The notes: generated by a model from the letters alone, not told the origin. Counted from the stretch's first letter, positions 9,316 through 19,232 are shown. The stretch is DNA of 64,000 nucleotides from Nocardioides eburneiflavus (GCF_004785795.1 NZ_SRRO01000001.1:4907206-4971205), one strand, 5' to 3'. Translations and numbers: made by a program.

Positions 9316-9621
9316 TCAGGATGCCTTCTCCATCGTCGCCCAGAGTCCGTACTCGTGCATCGCCTGGACGTCGCGCTCCATCTCCTCGCGGGTGCCCGTC
9401 GAGACCACCGACCTGCCCTCCTCGTGCACCTCGAGCATGAGCTTCTCGGCCTTGGCCCTGTCGTAGCCGAAGTACTTCTGGAAGACGTAGGACACATAGG
9501 ACATGAGGTTGACCGGGTCGTCCCACACGAGGGTCACCCACGGCTTGGCCAGGAAGGTGATCTCGTCGGGGGTCTGGGTCGGCTCGACCTCTACGGGACT
9601 GGCGGCTGACACGCCTCCCAT
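9316..9621 (-). CDS. clpS: ATP-dependent Clp protease adaptor ClpS
   Basis: 101 residues. The conserved [20 protein letters not shown], the [17 protein letters not shown] helix and [22 protein letters not shown] match ClpS. It delivers N-degron substrates to ClpAP/ClpCP in the cytoplasm. Heads an operon with DUF2017 and the Nudix-DUF429 gene and is divergent from pncB, an arrangement also seen in mycobacteria. Only 9 bases separate the two start codons; CACTGT lies 6 bases before the ATG as a weak leaderless -10. Confidence 0.93.
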   Translation of the reverse strand: MGGVSAASPVEVEPTQTPDEITFLAKPWVTLVWDDPVNLMSYVSYVFQKYFGYDRAKAEKLMLEVHEEGRSVVSTGTREEMERDVQAMHEYGLWATMEKAS

Positions 9622-9630
9622 CGTGGCACA

Positions 9631-10962
9631 GTGTCGGTCGTGACGAGCTCACCCGACACGTCGACGGCGCTGCTGACCGACCACTACGAGCTGACCATGG
9701 TCCAGGCTGCGCGGCAGTCGGGCACCGCCGACCGGAGGGCGGTCTTCGAGCTCTTCCCGCGCCGGTTGCCCGAGGGCAGGCGCTACGGCGTGGTGGCGGG
9801 CGTCGGCCGGGCGCTGGACGCGATCGAGTGCTTCCGGTTCGACGCGGCGTCGCTGGCCGCGCTGGAGGGGGTCGTCGACGCCGACCTGCTCGACTGGCTC
9901 GGCTCCTACCGCTTCTCCGGCGACGTCTGGGGGTACGCCGAGGGCGAGGCCTACTTCCCCCACTCACCGCTTCTCGTGGTCGAGGGCACCTTCGCCGAGG
10001 CGGTGCTGCTCGAGACGGTGCTGCTCTCCATCTACAACCACGACTCCGCGATCGCCTCGGCCGCCTCGCGGATGACCCTCGCCGCCGGCGACCGGCCGTG
10101 CATCGAGATGGGCTCGCGCCGCACCCACGAGGAGGCGGCCGTCGCGGCGGCGCGGGCGGCGTACGTCGCGGGCTTCGACGCGACCTCCAACCTGGCTGCG
10201 CGGGCGCGCCACGGCGTACCGTCCACCGGCACCTCCGCGCACTCCTTCACCCTGCTCCACGACGCGGAGGCCGACGCCTTCCGGGCGCAGGTCCAGACCC
10301 TCGGCGTCGGCACGACCCTGCTCGTCGACACCTACGACGTCGCCGAGGCGGTCGCGCTGGCCGTCGAGGTCGCCGGGACCGGCCTCGGCGCGGTCCGTCT
10401 CGACTCGGGCGACCTCGGCGAGATCGCCCGTGAGGTGCGGGCCCAGCTCGACGGCCTCGGCGCGACCGGCACCCGGATCGTGGTCACCAGCGACCTCGAC
10501 GAGCACGCCATCGCCGCGCTGGCCGCCGCGCCCGTGGACGCGTACGGCGTCGGCACCCAGCTCGTCACCGGGTCGGGCCACCCGACGTGCGGCTTCGTCT
10601 ACAAGCTCGTGGCGCGCGAGGGCGAGGACAACGAGCTGGTCTCGGTGGCGAAGAAGTCCCTGGACAAGGTGTCCGTCGGCGGACGCAAGTACGCCCTGCG
10701 CCGCCGTGGCCCGTCCGGCGTCGCGGAGGCCGAGGTGGTCGGCATCGGCGAGGCGCCCGCGGACGACGGTGACCCTTCGACGGGGCTCAGGACGAGCGAC
10801 CGGCCGCTCCTGGTGCCGCTGGTGCGCGCCGGGGAGGTGGTCGGTCGGGCGACGCTCGAGGAGGCCCGCGCCCGGCACCGCGCCTCGGTCGCCGAGCTCC
10901 CGCGCGCCGTGACGATGATGTCGGCAGGCGAGCCGGTGATCCCGACGGTCTTCGCGGGCTGA
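9631..10962 (+). CDS. pncB: Nicotinate phosphoribosyltransferase
   Basis: 443 residues. [14 protein letters not shown] at the N-terminus, [51 protein letters not shown] and [15 protein letters not shown] are typical of the enzyme that makes nicotinate mononucleotide from nicotinate and PRPP. With pncA 1.1 kb downstream it forms a nicotinamide salvage route to NAD. The start is the GTG at 9631, or 9640. A short repeat (10773-10798) is inserted in frame near residue 385 and encodes [10 protein letters not shown] in a probably exposed loop. Confidence 0.93.
   Translation: MSVVTSSPDTSTALLTDHYELTMVQAARQSGTADRRAVFELFPRRLPEGRRYGVVAGVGRALDAIECFRFDAASLAALEGVVDADLLDWLGSYRFSGDVWGYAEGEAYFPHSPLLVVEGTFAEAVLLETVLLSIYNHDSAIASAASRMTLAAGDRPCIEMGSRRTHEEAAVAAARAAYVAGFDATSNLAARARHGVPSTGTSAHSFTLLHDAEADAFRAQVQTLGVGTTLLVDTYDVAEAVALAVEVAGTGLGAVRLDSGDLGEIAREVRAQLDGLGATGTRIVVTSDLDEHAIAALAAAPVDAYGVGTQLVTGSGHPTCGFVYKLVAREGEDNELVSVAKKSLDKVSVGGRKYALRRRGPSGVAEAEVVGIGEAPADDGDPSTGLRTSDRPLLVPLVRAGEVVGRATLEEARARHRASVAELPRAVTMMSAGEPVIPTVFAG
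10773..10798. repeat. Short dispersed repeat inside pncB
   Basis: The sequence contains CCTTCGACGGGGCTCAGGA, a close match to a 20-odd base element (CCCTTCGACAGGCTCAGG type) that I recall as abundant in high-GC bacterial genomes. Here it is read through in frame. Its coding is unlike the surrounding conserved enzyme core. Confidence 0.5.
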
Positions 10963-10985
10963 GGGCCGGGGGCCGTCCCCGAGCT

Positions 10986-11021
10986 GCCAACTCACGGGCG
11001 GGTGAGCCAACTCGGGAGTAG
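10986..11021. repeat. Palindrome-family repeat, left of the DUF559-like gene
   Basis: GCCAACTCACGGGCGGGTGA followed by GCCAACTCGGGAGTA. It shares GCCAACTCACGGG and CCAACTCG with the better conserved palindrome at 11977-12014, so the intervening gene is bracketed by two members of one family. Confidence 0.6.
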
Positions 11022-11094
11022 CCCGGCGAGCCTGTCCACAGATCAGGCTCACGGGGTGGTCGCGGAACGTCCGCCGTCGGCAGGCTGGCGACCC

Positions 11095-11922
11095 ATGGAC
11101 GCCTTCCGCACCAGCCGTACGACCCGCGCACCCGCTGGGGCGACCCGCGTGACCCGCAACGCGTACCGGCTCTCCGACTCCGAGGACGTACGCACCGGCT
11201 CACTGCACGCGTGGCAGCTCGCCCTGCCGCCCGAGGCCGCGTTCACCCACCTCACAGGGGCCGGCGTGCACGGGATCTGGCTGCCCCCGCACGACGACCT
11301 CCCGGTCTGGATCTCGCTTCCGTACGGAGTGCCGCGACCGGTCCGTCCCGGCCTGCGAGTCGTACGCCGACACGTCTCGCCGCCGCCTGTGATCGTCAAC
11401 GGGCTGCGTTGCGACACCACCGCCCAGTGCCTCCTCGTCTCCGCGCGAGACCTCCACGAGCTCGACCTGACCTGTCTCATCGAGGGCGCGCGCCACCGTG
11501 GCCTCCTCAGCGTGGACGACGAGGACCGGCTCCGAGAGCTGCACCGCGCCTGCGACGTGGCCGTCGTGGCGCAGCACCGGATCCTCGGCGCAGACGGCGG
11601 GTTCATCGCGCGGAGTGACCTGTGGATCGTGGACACGCGACGACTCCCGGAGTTCGACGGCGACGGTCACCGCGACGCCAAGCAGCATCGAGAGGATCTC
11701 CGCCGCGAGCGACGACTCTCGACCGACAAGTGGGAGCGCCGCGGCTACACCTCCCACGACGTGCTGCACCGGGCGATCACCATCCTCAAGGACGCCGACG
11801 AGGCGCTCGGGCGACCTCACGACCCGTCCCGGATCCGGGCCTGGCACGCACTCCTGAAGAAGTCGCTGTTCTCTCCGGCTGGCCGGGCGGTGCTGCGCGA
11901 CCGCATCCGGACGTCGTTGTGA
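11095..11922 (+). CDS. DUF559/AbiEi-like protein with possible Vsr-type nuclease fold
   Basis: 275 residues from the ATG at 11095. The N-terminal half (FTHLTGAGVHGIWLPP, LPVWISLPYGVPRPVRPGLRVVRRHV, LRCDTTAQCLLVSARDLHELDL) is like the actinobacterial proteins annotated AbiEi-antitoxin-like or DUF559. The C-terminal part GGFIARSDLWIVDTRRLPEFDGDGHRD aligns with the EYDGxxHR core of DUF559 but has F for Y. No toxin partner is adjacent. An open extension to 11002 was rejected because it covers the repeat. Function unknown. Confidence 0.6.
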   Translation: MDAFRTSRTTRAPAGATRVTRNAYRLSDSEDVRTGSLHAWQLALPPEAAFTHLTGAGVHGIWLPPHDDLPVWISLPYGVPRPVRPGLRVVRRHVSPPPVIVNGLRCDTTAQCLLVSARDLHELDLTCLIEGARHRGLLSVDDEDRLRELHRACDVAVVAQHRILGADGGFIARSDLWIVDTRRLPEFDGDGHRDAKQHREDLRRERRLSTDKWERRGYTSHDVLHRAITILKDADEALGRPHDPSRIRAWHALLKKSLFSPAGRAVLRDRIRTSL

Positions 11923-11943
11923 CTCGTCGGTTGGCGACTTGGG

Positions 11944-11957
11944 GGGCGAATTCGCCC
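11944..11957. terminator. Short perfect palindrome after the DUF559-like gene
   Basis: GGGCGAATTCGCCC is a perfect 14-base palindrome 21 bases after the stop codon. It is too short and lacks a T-run, so termination is only a possibility. Confidence 0.3.
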
Positions 11958-11976
11958 GGATCTGCCTGCCCAAGTT

Positions 11977-12014
11977 GCCAACTCACGGGTTGGTCGACCA
12001 ACTCGTGAGTTGGC
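11977..12014. repeat. 38-base palindromic element
   Basis: The left arm GCCAACTCACGGGTTGGTC and right arm GACCAACTCGTGAGTTGGC are complementary except for one position; the axis is between 11995 and 11996. The final GAGTTGGCGCG recurs at 35837-35847. It lies just upstream of the pncA promoter, so it may be a terminator, a protein-binding site or a small mobile repeat. Confidence 0.65.
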
Positions 12015-12048
12015 GCGACAGGAACGCACCCCCGCCGTCGCGCCCGGC

Positions 12049-12054
12049 TAGTCT
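12049..12054 (+). promoter_or_regulatory. Putative leaderless -10 box of pncA
   Basis: TAGTCT, 7-base spacer CGGAGCC, then ATG at 12062. This decides against longer upstream starts, which would run through the palindrome. Confidence 0.6.
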
Positions 12055-12061
12055 CGGAGCC

Positions 12062-12637
12062 ATGGCCCGAGCCCTGATCGTCGTCGACGTGCAGAACGAC
12101 TTCTGCGAGGGCGGGTCGCTGCCCGTCGCAGGCGGGGCGCGGGTGGCGGCCGAGATCAACGACCTGCTGCACCGGTGGCACGCCCGGTCGGGCGACGCGC
12201 CGCCGTACGACGTCGTGGTCGCGACCAAGGACCACCACGTCGACCCGGGGCACCACTGGTCGGTCAAGCCCGACTACGCCGAGTCGTGGCCGGTGCACTG
12301 CAAGGTCGGCACCGAGGGGGCGGCGTTCCACCCCAACCTCGACCCGCAGCCCTTCGACGAGGTGTTCTACAAGGGCGAGCACGCGGCCGCCTTCTCCGGC
12401 TTCGAGGGCCGGACGGCCGACGACGAGACGCTCGCCGACTGGCTGCGCTCGCGGGGCGTCGACGAGGTGGACGTGTGCGGCATCGCCACCGACCACTGCG
12501 TCCGCGCGACGGCGCTCGACAGCGCGGCGGAGGGCTTCAGCACCCGCGTGCTCACCGCGATGTGCGCCGGTGTCGCGGAGGACTCCACGGCTTCGGCGAT
12601 CACCGAGATGGCCGGCGCCGGCGTCGAGATCGCGTGA
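12062..12637 (+). CDS. pncA: Nicotinamidase (isochorismatase superfamily)
   Basis: 191 residues. The catalytic triad is visible: D in VVDVQNDF (about residue 8), K in VVATKDHH, and C in GIATDHCVRAT; the metal-binding set is D-x-H-H around KDHHVDPGHH. It hydrolyses nicotinamide to nicotinate, the substrate of pncB upstream. In mycobacteria this enzyme activates pyrazinamide. Intact and of normal length; monocistronic with a likely leaderless transcript. Confidence 0.92.
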   Translation: MARALIVVDVQNDFCEGGSLPVAGGARVAAEINDLLHRWHARSGDAPPYDVVVATKDHHVDPGHHWSVKPDYAESWPVHCKVGTEGAAFHPNLDPQPFDEVFYKGEHAAAFSGFEGRTADDETLADWLRSRGVDEVDVCGIATDHCVRATALDSAAEGFSTRVLTAMCAGVAEDSTASAITEMAGAGVEIA

Positions 12638-12651
12638 GCGGGCGGCCGCTC
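12636..12651. terminator. Possible bidirectional hairpin between pncA and the DUF1697 gene
   Basis: GAGCGG, four bases, CCGCTC. It spans the pncA stop and the end of the convergent DUF1697 gene. The stem is short and no T-run follows. Confidence 0.3.
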
Positions 12652-13186
12652 AGCACCACTTCTGGGTGACGGTCCGCAGCACCTTGATGGTGCGCGCGGT
12701 CCCCTGCCCGAGTGCGGTGAGCTCCTTCGAGGACATCAGCCGGGACGTGTGGATGTCGCCGTCGAGCATCACGTACGCCGCCCGGCCGTCGACCACCACC
12801 CTCTCCCCCGCGTGCTCGAGCGCGTGCAGGGCCGCCACCGCTGCCGCTCCCGGGGCGGTCGGGTAGAGCGTCACGTAGTGCTGGCCCGAGGGGGCGTGCT
12901 CGGCGTGCAGCTCCTCGCCGCGCGCGGTCAGGGCCGCGAGGTCGCGCGCGGTGAAGACCACGGTCGGGACGTCGAAGCCTGCCTCGGCGGCGTACGCCTC
13001 CTCGAGCGCCGCCCGGACCTTCTCGACTGAGCGCGCGGAGTGGGTCAGGCGGACGTTGCCGGTGTTGATGTAGGTCTCGACGTCGGTGCCGCCCGCGGCC
13101 TCCGTCGCAGCCCTGATCGCGTCCTTCGGGAACTTGCGCCGCGCGCCGAGGTTGATGGCGCGCAGGAAGGCGACGTAGGTGGGCAC
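12650..13186 (-). CDS. DUF1697 family protein
   Basis: 178 residues. VAFLRAINLGARRKFP, INTGNVRLT near residue 40, and TARTIKVLRTVTQKW near the end are characteristic of DUF1697, a widespread cytoplasmic family of unknown function. The start is a GTG at 13186; CATGAT lies 6 bases before it. Convergent with pncA. Confidence 0.82.
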   Translation of the reverse strand: MPTYVAFLRAINLGARRKFPKDAIRAATEAAGGTDVETYINTGNVRLTHSARSVEKVRAALEEAYAAEAGFDVPTVVFTARDLAALTARGEELHAEHAPSGQHYVTLYPTAPGAAAVAALHALEHAGERVVVDGRAAYVMLDGDIHTSRLMSSKELTALGQGTARTIKVLRTVTQKWC

Positions 13187-13222
13187 GGGTCGATCATGCC
13201 TGCCGGAGCGGGATGGTGCGGG

Positions 13223-14038
13223 TCAGACCCGCTTGCACTGGCTGGGCGGCGTGACGGCTGGGTCGAAGACGTACTTCGGGGGCGCGACGCTGGTGCCGTC
13301 CGGCGACTCCTTCATCGTCATCGCCCACCAGCCCGCCTTGCGGGTCTCGATGTCGGCCAGGTCTTCCTCGGGGAGCTCGTTCCACATGTTCACCACGTCG
13401 ACCCCGACCTCGATGAGGTGCCCGTGCGGCGTGACGACGGCCTTGGCCTCGATGCCGTCGAGAGCAGCGGGGACGTCCGGGAAGAGACCGCGCGGCATGC
13501 CCATGAGCACCTTCTTGGCCGGTACGCCGACCGCGACGCCGTCGCCGGCGAGGCGGATCGCCCGGGCAGCCGACACCGGCCAGGTCGGGTCGAGATCCGT
13601 GGGCAGGGCCCAGCTGCGGGCCTGGTCGTCGGTGATGTCGACCCAGCAGTCGGCAGCGTTGGGGCCCCAGACGTCGCTGTTGAAGTAGGTGCGCCCGGCG
13701 ACCACGAGGTAGTCGACCTGCTGCTTGTTGCCGTCGATCGCCGAGTCCATCGACAGCTCGCTGTAGCCCGTGGAGGGGCTGTAGCGGCCGTCGAGGTCGA
13801 AGATCCGCTTGCCGCCGTTGTCGGGGTTCTTGGTGAGGAGCTGCCCGTGCCACTCGACGATGCCCATCTTGTCGACCTGGGTGACCATGGCCTCGAGCTG
13901 CTCGTCCTCCATCAGCACGTCCGTGGCGTCGGTGGACGCGGCCTCTCCGGAGCCGCCGCAGGCGCCGAGGGTCAGCAGCAGGGCGGAACCGAGGGCTGCG
14001 CCGAGGGCGCGTTCCCACGAGGGGTTGCGACGTGCCAC
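13223..14038 (-). CDS. Lipoprotein of unknown function
   Basis: 271 residues with a lipoprotein signal: a hydrophobic stretch then LLTLGACGG, with cysteine at about 27 as the lipidation site. The mature part is rich in short beta-like segments (TGYSELSMDSAID, VDYLVVAGRTYFNSDVW, LIEVGVDVV) and vaguely recalls LppX/LprG-type lipid-carrier lipoproteins, which I cannot confirm. The GTG at 14038 is preceded by GGGAGAG. Exported and membrane anchored. Confidence 0.65.
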   Translation of the reverse strand: MARRNPSWERALGAALGSALLLTLGACGGSGEAASTDATDVLMEDEQLEAMVTQVDKMGIVEWHGQLLTKNPDNGGKRIFDLDGRYSPSTGYSELSMDSAIDGNKQQVDYLVVAGRTYFNSDVWGPNAADCWVDITDDQARSWALPTDLDPTWPVSAARAIRLAGDGVAVGVPAKKVLMGMPRGLFPDVPAALDGIEAKAVVTPHGHLIEVGVDVVNMWNELPEEDLADIETRKAGWWAMTMKESPDGTSVAPPKYVFDPAVTPPSQCKRV

Positions 14039-14156
14039 TGGGTCTCTCCCGTCCGGTCGGCTCGAGCGGTGTGCCCGATCACGCTCGGAGCCTAGGACCG
14101 GCGGGAGGACCTGTCAGGAGAACCGGACATCTCGCCCGCGGCCCCGTCCCGGCACC

Positions 14157-15068
14157 TCAACCCGCCATCCAGGCCCGCGCCGCGCCGACGACGGCCTCGG
14201 TGACGTCGTCGACCAGGGACGAGCCGAGGCGCCAGTGCTGCCAGAACAGCGGCACCTCGGGACGGCGACCGGGGACCAGCTCGACGAGCTCACCGCGGTC
14301 GATCTCGTCGAGGACGTCCGACTCCGGCAGCAGCCCCCAGCCCATGCCGACCCGTACGGCGCGGTCGAACTCGCGCACCGACGGCACGTAGGTCACCGGC
14401 GGCGCGAGGTGGCGACGGGTCACCCGGCGGACGAAGTCGTGCTGGAGCGAGTCGCTGCGGTCGAAGGCCACGATCGGCGCCTCGGCGAAGGTGGCCGAGC
14501 CGACGCCGTCGGCGAAGTGGGTGGCGTGGAAGGACGGGGTGGCCACCGCGGCGTACTTGAGCCGCCCGAGCCGTACGACCCGACAGCCGGGCACCGGCTC
14601 GGGCTCCCCCGTGATCGCCGCCACCACCTCGCCGCGACGCAGCCGTTCGGCGGTGCGGGTGTGGTCCTCGCGCACCACCTCGAAGACCACGCGGTGCCGG
14701 GTCTGGACCTCGGCGAGCGCGTCGACGAACCAGCCGTAGAGCGCGTCGGCGTTGACCGCGATGGGGAGCGAGGCGTACGACGTCCCGTCGGCGTCGTCCT
14801 CCTCCACGAGCTCGGCGACCGCCTCGCGCTCGAGGAGCTCGGTCTGGGTGGCGAGGCGGACCAGGACCAGGCCCGCCTCCGTGGGCTCCAGCGGCTTGAC
14901 CCGGTGGAGGAGGACGCGACCGATCCGGGTCTCGAGCGCCTTGATCCGCTGACTGACCGCCGAGGGGGTCACGTGCAGCTCGCGGGCCGCCGCCTCGAAG
15001 GTGCCGAGCCGTACGGCGACGGCCAGTGTGCGCAGGGCCACAGGGTCCAGCTGGGTGATGTCTTTCAT
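14157..15068 (-). CDS. LysR-family regulator of the ArgP/LysG type
   Basis: 303 residues. The N-terminal winged helix (FEAAARELHVTPSAVSQRIKALETRIGRVLLHR) is followed by an effector-binding domain. It is divergent, with a 72-base gap, from a LysE/ArgO exporter, the standard arrangement in which the regulator senses lysine or arginine and switches on the exporter. The ATG at 15068 was chosen because an AT-rich regulatory region lies directly upstream; the open frame continues beyond it only as antisense of lysE. Confidence 0.9.
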   Translation of the reverse strand: MKDITQLDPVALRTLAVAVRLGTFEAAARELHVTPSAVSQRIKALETRIGRVLLHRVKPLEPTEAGLVLVRLATQTELLEREAVAELVEEDDADGTSYASLPIAVNADALYGWFVDALAEVQTRHRVVFEVVREDHTRTAERLRRGEVVAAITGEPEPVPGCRVVRLGRLKYAAVATPSFHATHFADGVGSATFAEAPIVAFDRSDSLQHDFVRRVTRRHLAPPVTYVPSVREFDRAVRVGMGWGLLPESDVLDEIDRGELVELVPGRRPEVPLFWQHWRLGSSLVDDVTEAVVGAARAWMAG

Positions 15069-15081
15069 ACTTAGACATCCT

Positions 15082-15101
15082 AATGATTCGTCAAAATCAT
15101 T
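15082..15101. promoter_or_regulatory. Probable operator for the ArgP/LysG regulator
   Basis: AATGATT, six bases, AATCATT: a perfect 7-base inverted repeat in the AT-rich gap between the regulator and lysE. LysR proteins bind such interrupted dyads. It lies about 27 bases upstream of the lysE -10 box TACCGT at 15128-15133. Confidence 0.65.
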
Positions 15102-15127
15102 CGCTGGATTGAGGATCACTGCGCGCC

Positions 15128-15133
15128 TACCGT
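15128..15133 (+). promoter_or_regulatory. Putative leaderless -10 box of lysE
   Basis: TACCGT, spacer TGGCGTC, ATG at 15141. Confidence 0.55.
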
Positions 15134-15140
15134 TGGCGTC

Positions 15141-15740
15141 ATGTTCCAGGTTGCACTCACCGGTCTCCTCACCGGACTCGCCCTCATCGTCGCCGTCGGC
15201 GCCCAGAACGCCTTCCTCCTGCGACAGGCGATCCGCGGCGAGCACGTCCTGCCCATCGTGCTGGCGTGCCTGCTCTCCGACGTCGTCGCGATCACCGCGG
15301 GCGTGGCCGGCCTCGGGGTCGTGCTCGAGCGCTGGCCCGCCGTGCTCCCGGTGGCGCAGGTGCTCGGTGGCGTCTACCTGCTCGGCTTCGGCCTGCACGC
15401 CGCGATGCGGGCGTGGCGGCCCACCGGCCTCGACGCCGGGGAGGGCTCCTCGCTGACCGCTGGTCGCGCGGTGCTGCTGACGCTGGCGCTGACCTGGCTC
15501 AACCCGCACTTCTACCTCGACGCCGTCCTCATGCTCGGCACCGTGGCCAACAGCTTCGGCACCGACCGCTGGTGGTTCCTGGCCGGCACCCTGGTCGCGA
15601 GCGTGCTGTGGTTCTTCGGCCTCGGCTACGGCGCCCGCCTGCTGCGCGGACTCTTCGCCCGCCCGAGTGCGTGGCGCGTCCTCGACTCGGGCATCGCGGT
15701 GCTGATGGGCGTCCTGGGCGTGGGCCTCCTCGCTCACTGA
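15141..15740 (+). CDS. lysE: LysE/ArgO family amino-acid exporter
   Basis: 199 residues with about six membrane segments. VAVGAQNAFLLRQAI near the start and TWLNPHFYLDAVLMLG in the middle are hallmarks of LysE/ArgO, which export lysine and/or arginine across the cytoplasmic membrane. Control by the divergent LysR protein is inferred from position. Which basic amino acid is exported cannot be told from sequence. Confidence 0.9.
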   Translation: MFQVALTGLLTGLALIVAVGAQNAFLLRQAIRGEHVLPIVLACLLSDVVAITAGVAGLGVVLERWPAVLPVAQVLGGVYLLGFGLHAAMRAWRPTGLDAGEGSSLTAGRAVLLTLALTWLNPHFYLDAVLMLGTVANSFGTDRWWFLAGTLVASVLWFFGLGYGARLLRGLFARPSAWRVLDSGIAVLMGVLGVGLLAH

Positions 15741-15798
15741 CCGCCTACTGGGCAGGTCCGGGCCGCGCGCCGCGCCCGCGCCCGTGGGTGGGGCGTAC

Positions 15799-15804
15799 TA
15801 CCGT
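15799..15804 (+). promoter_or_regulatory. Putative leaderless -10 box of the small Cys-rich gene
   Basis: TACCGT, spacer CCGGACC, ATG at 15812. It would drive both the 36-residue protein and the coupled RDD gene. Confidence 0.55.
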
Positions 15805-15811
15805 CCGGACC

Positions 15812-15922
15812 ATGCCGTGCGACTTCTGCGGGAAAGACTTCGACCCCATCTCCACCCGTTGGCTGTGCCCGCACTGCCACATGAAGGCCAACTGCTGCGA
15901 CGGCGCCCCGCTCGGTGAGTGA
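15812..15922 (+). CDS. 36-residue cysteine-rich (zinc-ribbon-like) protein
   Basis: The short frame encodes CDFCGKDFDP, WLCPHCHMKANCC and a GAPLGE tail. Two CxxC pairs and a CC pair in 36 residues suggest a zinc ribbon or treble-clef mini-protein. A good leaderless -10 box and an 8-base overlap with the RDD gene (GTG at 15915 lies inside the end of this frame) support that it is real and translationally coupled. Function unknown. Confidence 0.6.
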   Translation: MPCDFCGKDFDPISTRWLCPHCHMKANCCDGAPLGE

Positions 15923-16598
15923 GCAGCCGCGGCCGGCCCCTCCGGGCTGGTACGCCGACCCGCGGCCGAGCCCACCGGGCGGCCTCCGGTGGTGGGACGG
16001 CACCCGGTGGACACCGCACGGGTGGCCACCCGGTCCGCACGACGGGCGGCCCGGCTGGTGGCGACGCGCTGGGGCCTGGCTGATCGACGGCTTCATCGTC
16101 GCGGCCGCGAGCTGGCTGGTGACGCTGCCCGTCCAGCTCGACTTCCAGCGAGACCTCCGGGTCGCCCAGGAGCGGATGGTCGGCGACCCGCCCGGCACGG
16201 CGCTGGCGACCTACTGGTCCGACGTGCTCCAGGCCTGGAGCGAGCGCTGGGTCTGGGTCGGCCTGCTCCCCGCGCTGGCCGCGCTGGCCTACCACCTGGC
16301 GATGCTCCGCAGCCGCTCGGCGACCGTCGGCAAGCTCTCGCTGGGGATGCGGGTGGAGTCGGCGAGCGGAGGTGCACGACCGTCGTGGTCCGCGCTCGTG
16401 CGGCGGGTGCTTACCCAGTTCGGACCGGGCTGGCTGGTCATCCCCGTCGGCTTCGCCAGCGGGTCAGCCGCCACGATCGTGCTCCTGTTCGCCGTCGCGT
16501 TCGCGTGGCAGCTTCTCGACCACCTGTGGGCCGCCGGTTCCGGCCGGCGCGCCCTGCACGACCTCGCCTCGGGCACCCGGGTGGCCTGGGCCTCCTGA
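15915..16598 (+). CDS. RDD family membrane protein with N-terminal DUF2510
   Basis: 227 residues. The N-terminus PPGWYADPRPSPPGGLRWWDGTRWT is a DUF2510 motif (PGWYxDP...RWWDG..WT). The RDD part has WWRRAGAWLIDGFIV, two further membrane segments and SATVGKLSLGMRV. RDD proteins are membrane proteins, some linked to sodium or proton transport; the substrate is not known here. Coupled to the upstream mini-protein. Confidence 0.82.
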   Translation: MSEQPRPAPPGWYADPRPSPPGGLRWWDGTRWTPHGWPPGPHDGRPGWWRRAGAWLIDGFIVAAASWLVTLPVQLDFQRDLRVAQERMVGDPPGTALATYWSDVLQAWSERWVWVGLLPALAALAYHLAMLRSRSATVGKLSLGMRVESASGGARPSWSALVRRVLTQFGPGWLVIPVGFASGSAATIVLLFAVAFAWQLLDHLWAAGSGRRALHDLASGTRVAWAS

Positions 16599-16628
16599 CG
16601 GGCGGCCCGGTCAGCACGGTCAGCCCGG

Positions 16629-17423
16629 TCAGCCGGCGAAGCCCAGGTCCCGCTCCGCCATCGCCTCGCGGAGCCGGGTGATCGCCATCGGCCCGACGCC
16701 GTGCATCGCCGCCAGCTCGGAGGCCGTACGGGTCGCGACGTGCTCGAGCGTGGTCACCCCGGCCTCGCGCAGGGCACGCGTCGCGGGCGCACCGATGTTC
16801 CGGGGCAGCGGGGTGCCCTCCTCGCGCGCGGCCCGCTCGCGCGGTGCCGGGAGCCCGGCGTCGACGACCGCCTCACCACGCGGGGACAGCAGGTAGCCGA
16901 TCGCGAGCGACTCGGTCAGCCCGAGCTCCTTGAGCTTGCGGACGTCCTTCTTGAAGTCGGCCGTCTCGCGGCCCACCCGGGCCGCGAGGTCCGGGGCGCG
17001 TACGGTCGGGTTGAGGTCGATCAGGTCGAGCGTCTCGCGGGTCCACGGTCCGGACGCGGACGCGGCGTCGAGCCGGTCGAGCCGGGCGTTGACCGCGGCG
17101 ATCTCGTCGGCGTCCGGGACCGCCTCCCGCAGCGCCTCACGGGGGTCGGGACCGGCGTACGCCAGCCCGATCCGCCACGCGGGATCGTCCGATCGCGCGG
17201 CGAGAGCCCGCTTGAGAGCGGCCAGCGACGGCTCCCCGGCGCGCCTGGCGTCGTCGGCCCGCAGGCTCGCGACGGCCACCCGGTCGACCGAGGTGACCTC
17301 GATCAGCCCGATGCCCGTACGCATCCGGGTGCCCACGACGACCCGCGGCCTCGCCCACCGACGGAAGGCGAGGTCGACGGTCCCGGCCCTGATCGCGGCG
17401 AGCTCGCCGGGTCGGATCATCAT
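16629..17423 (-). CDS. ASCH/PUA-like domain protein with C-terminal helix-hairpin-helix
   Basis: 264 residues. Residues 1-100 (IRPGELAAIRAGTVDLAFR, GIGLIEVTSVDRV, PAWRIGLAYAGPDPR) resemble an ASCH domain, an RNA-binding PUA-like fold. The C-terminus IGAPATRALREAGVTTLEHV ... MHGVGPMAITRL looks like a DNA-binding helix-hairpin-helix. The middle contains a possible winged-helix (LAARVGRETADFKKDVRKL). It starts 9 bases after hpd on the same strand but has no ribosome site; TAGTCT 6 bases upstream (overlapping the hpd stop) could give a leaderless transcript. Function unknown. Confidence 0.6.
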   Translation of the reverse strand: MMIRPGELAAIRAGTVDLAFRRWARPRVVVGTRMRTGIGLIEVTSVDRVAVASLRADDARRAGEPSLAALKRALAARSDDPAWRIGLAYAGPDPREALREAVPDADEIAAVNARLDRLDAASASGPWTRETLDLIDLNPTVRAPDLAARVGRETADFKKDVRKLKELGLTESLAIGYLLSPRGEAVVDAGLPAPRERAAREEGTPLPRNIGAPATRALREAGVTTLEHVATRTASELAAMHGVGPMAITRLREAMAERDLGFAG

Positions 17424-17432
17424 GGGAGGAGA

Positions 17433-19212
<1,780 letters not shown>

Positions 19213-19232
<20 letters not shown>

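Noticed and set aside
11095..11922. Type IV toxin-antitoxin (AbiE) system
   Set aside because: Only the AbiEi/DUF559-like protein is present; no nucleotidyltransferase (AbiEii) partner lies next to it.
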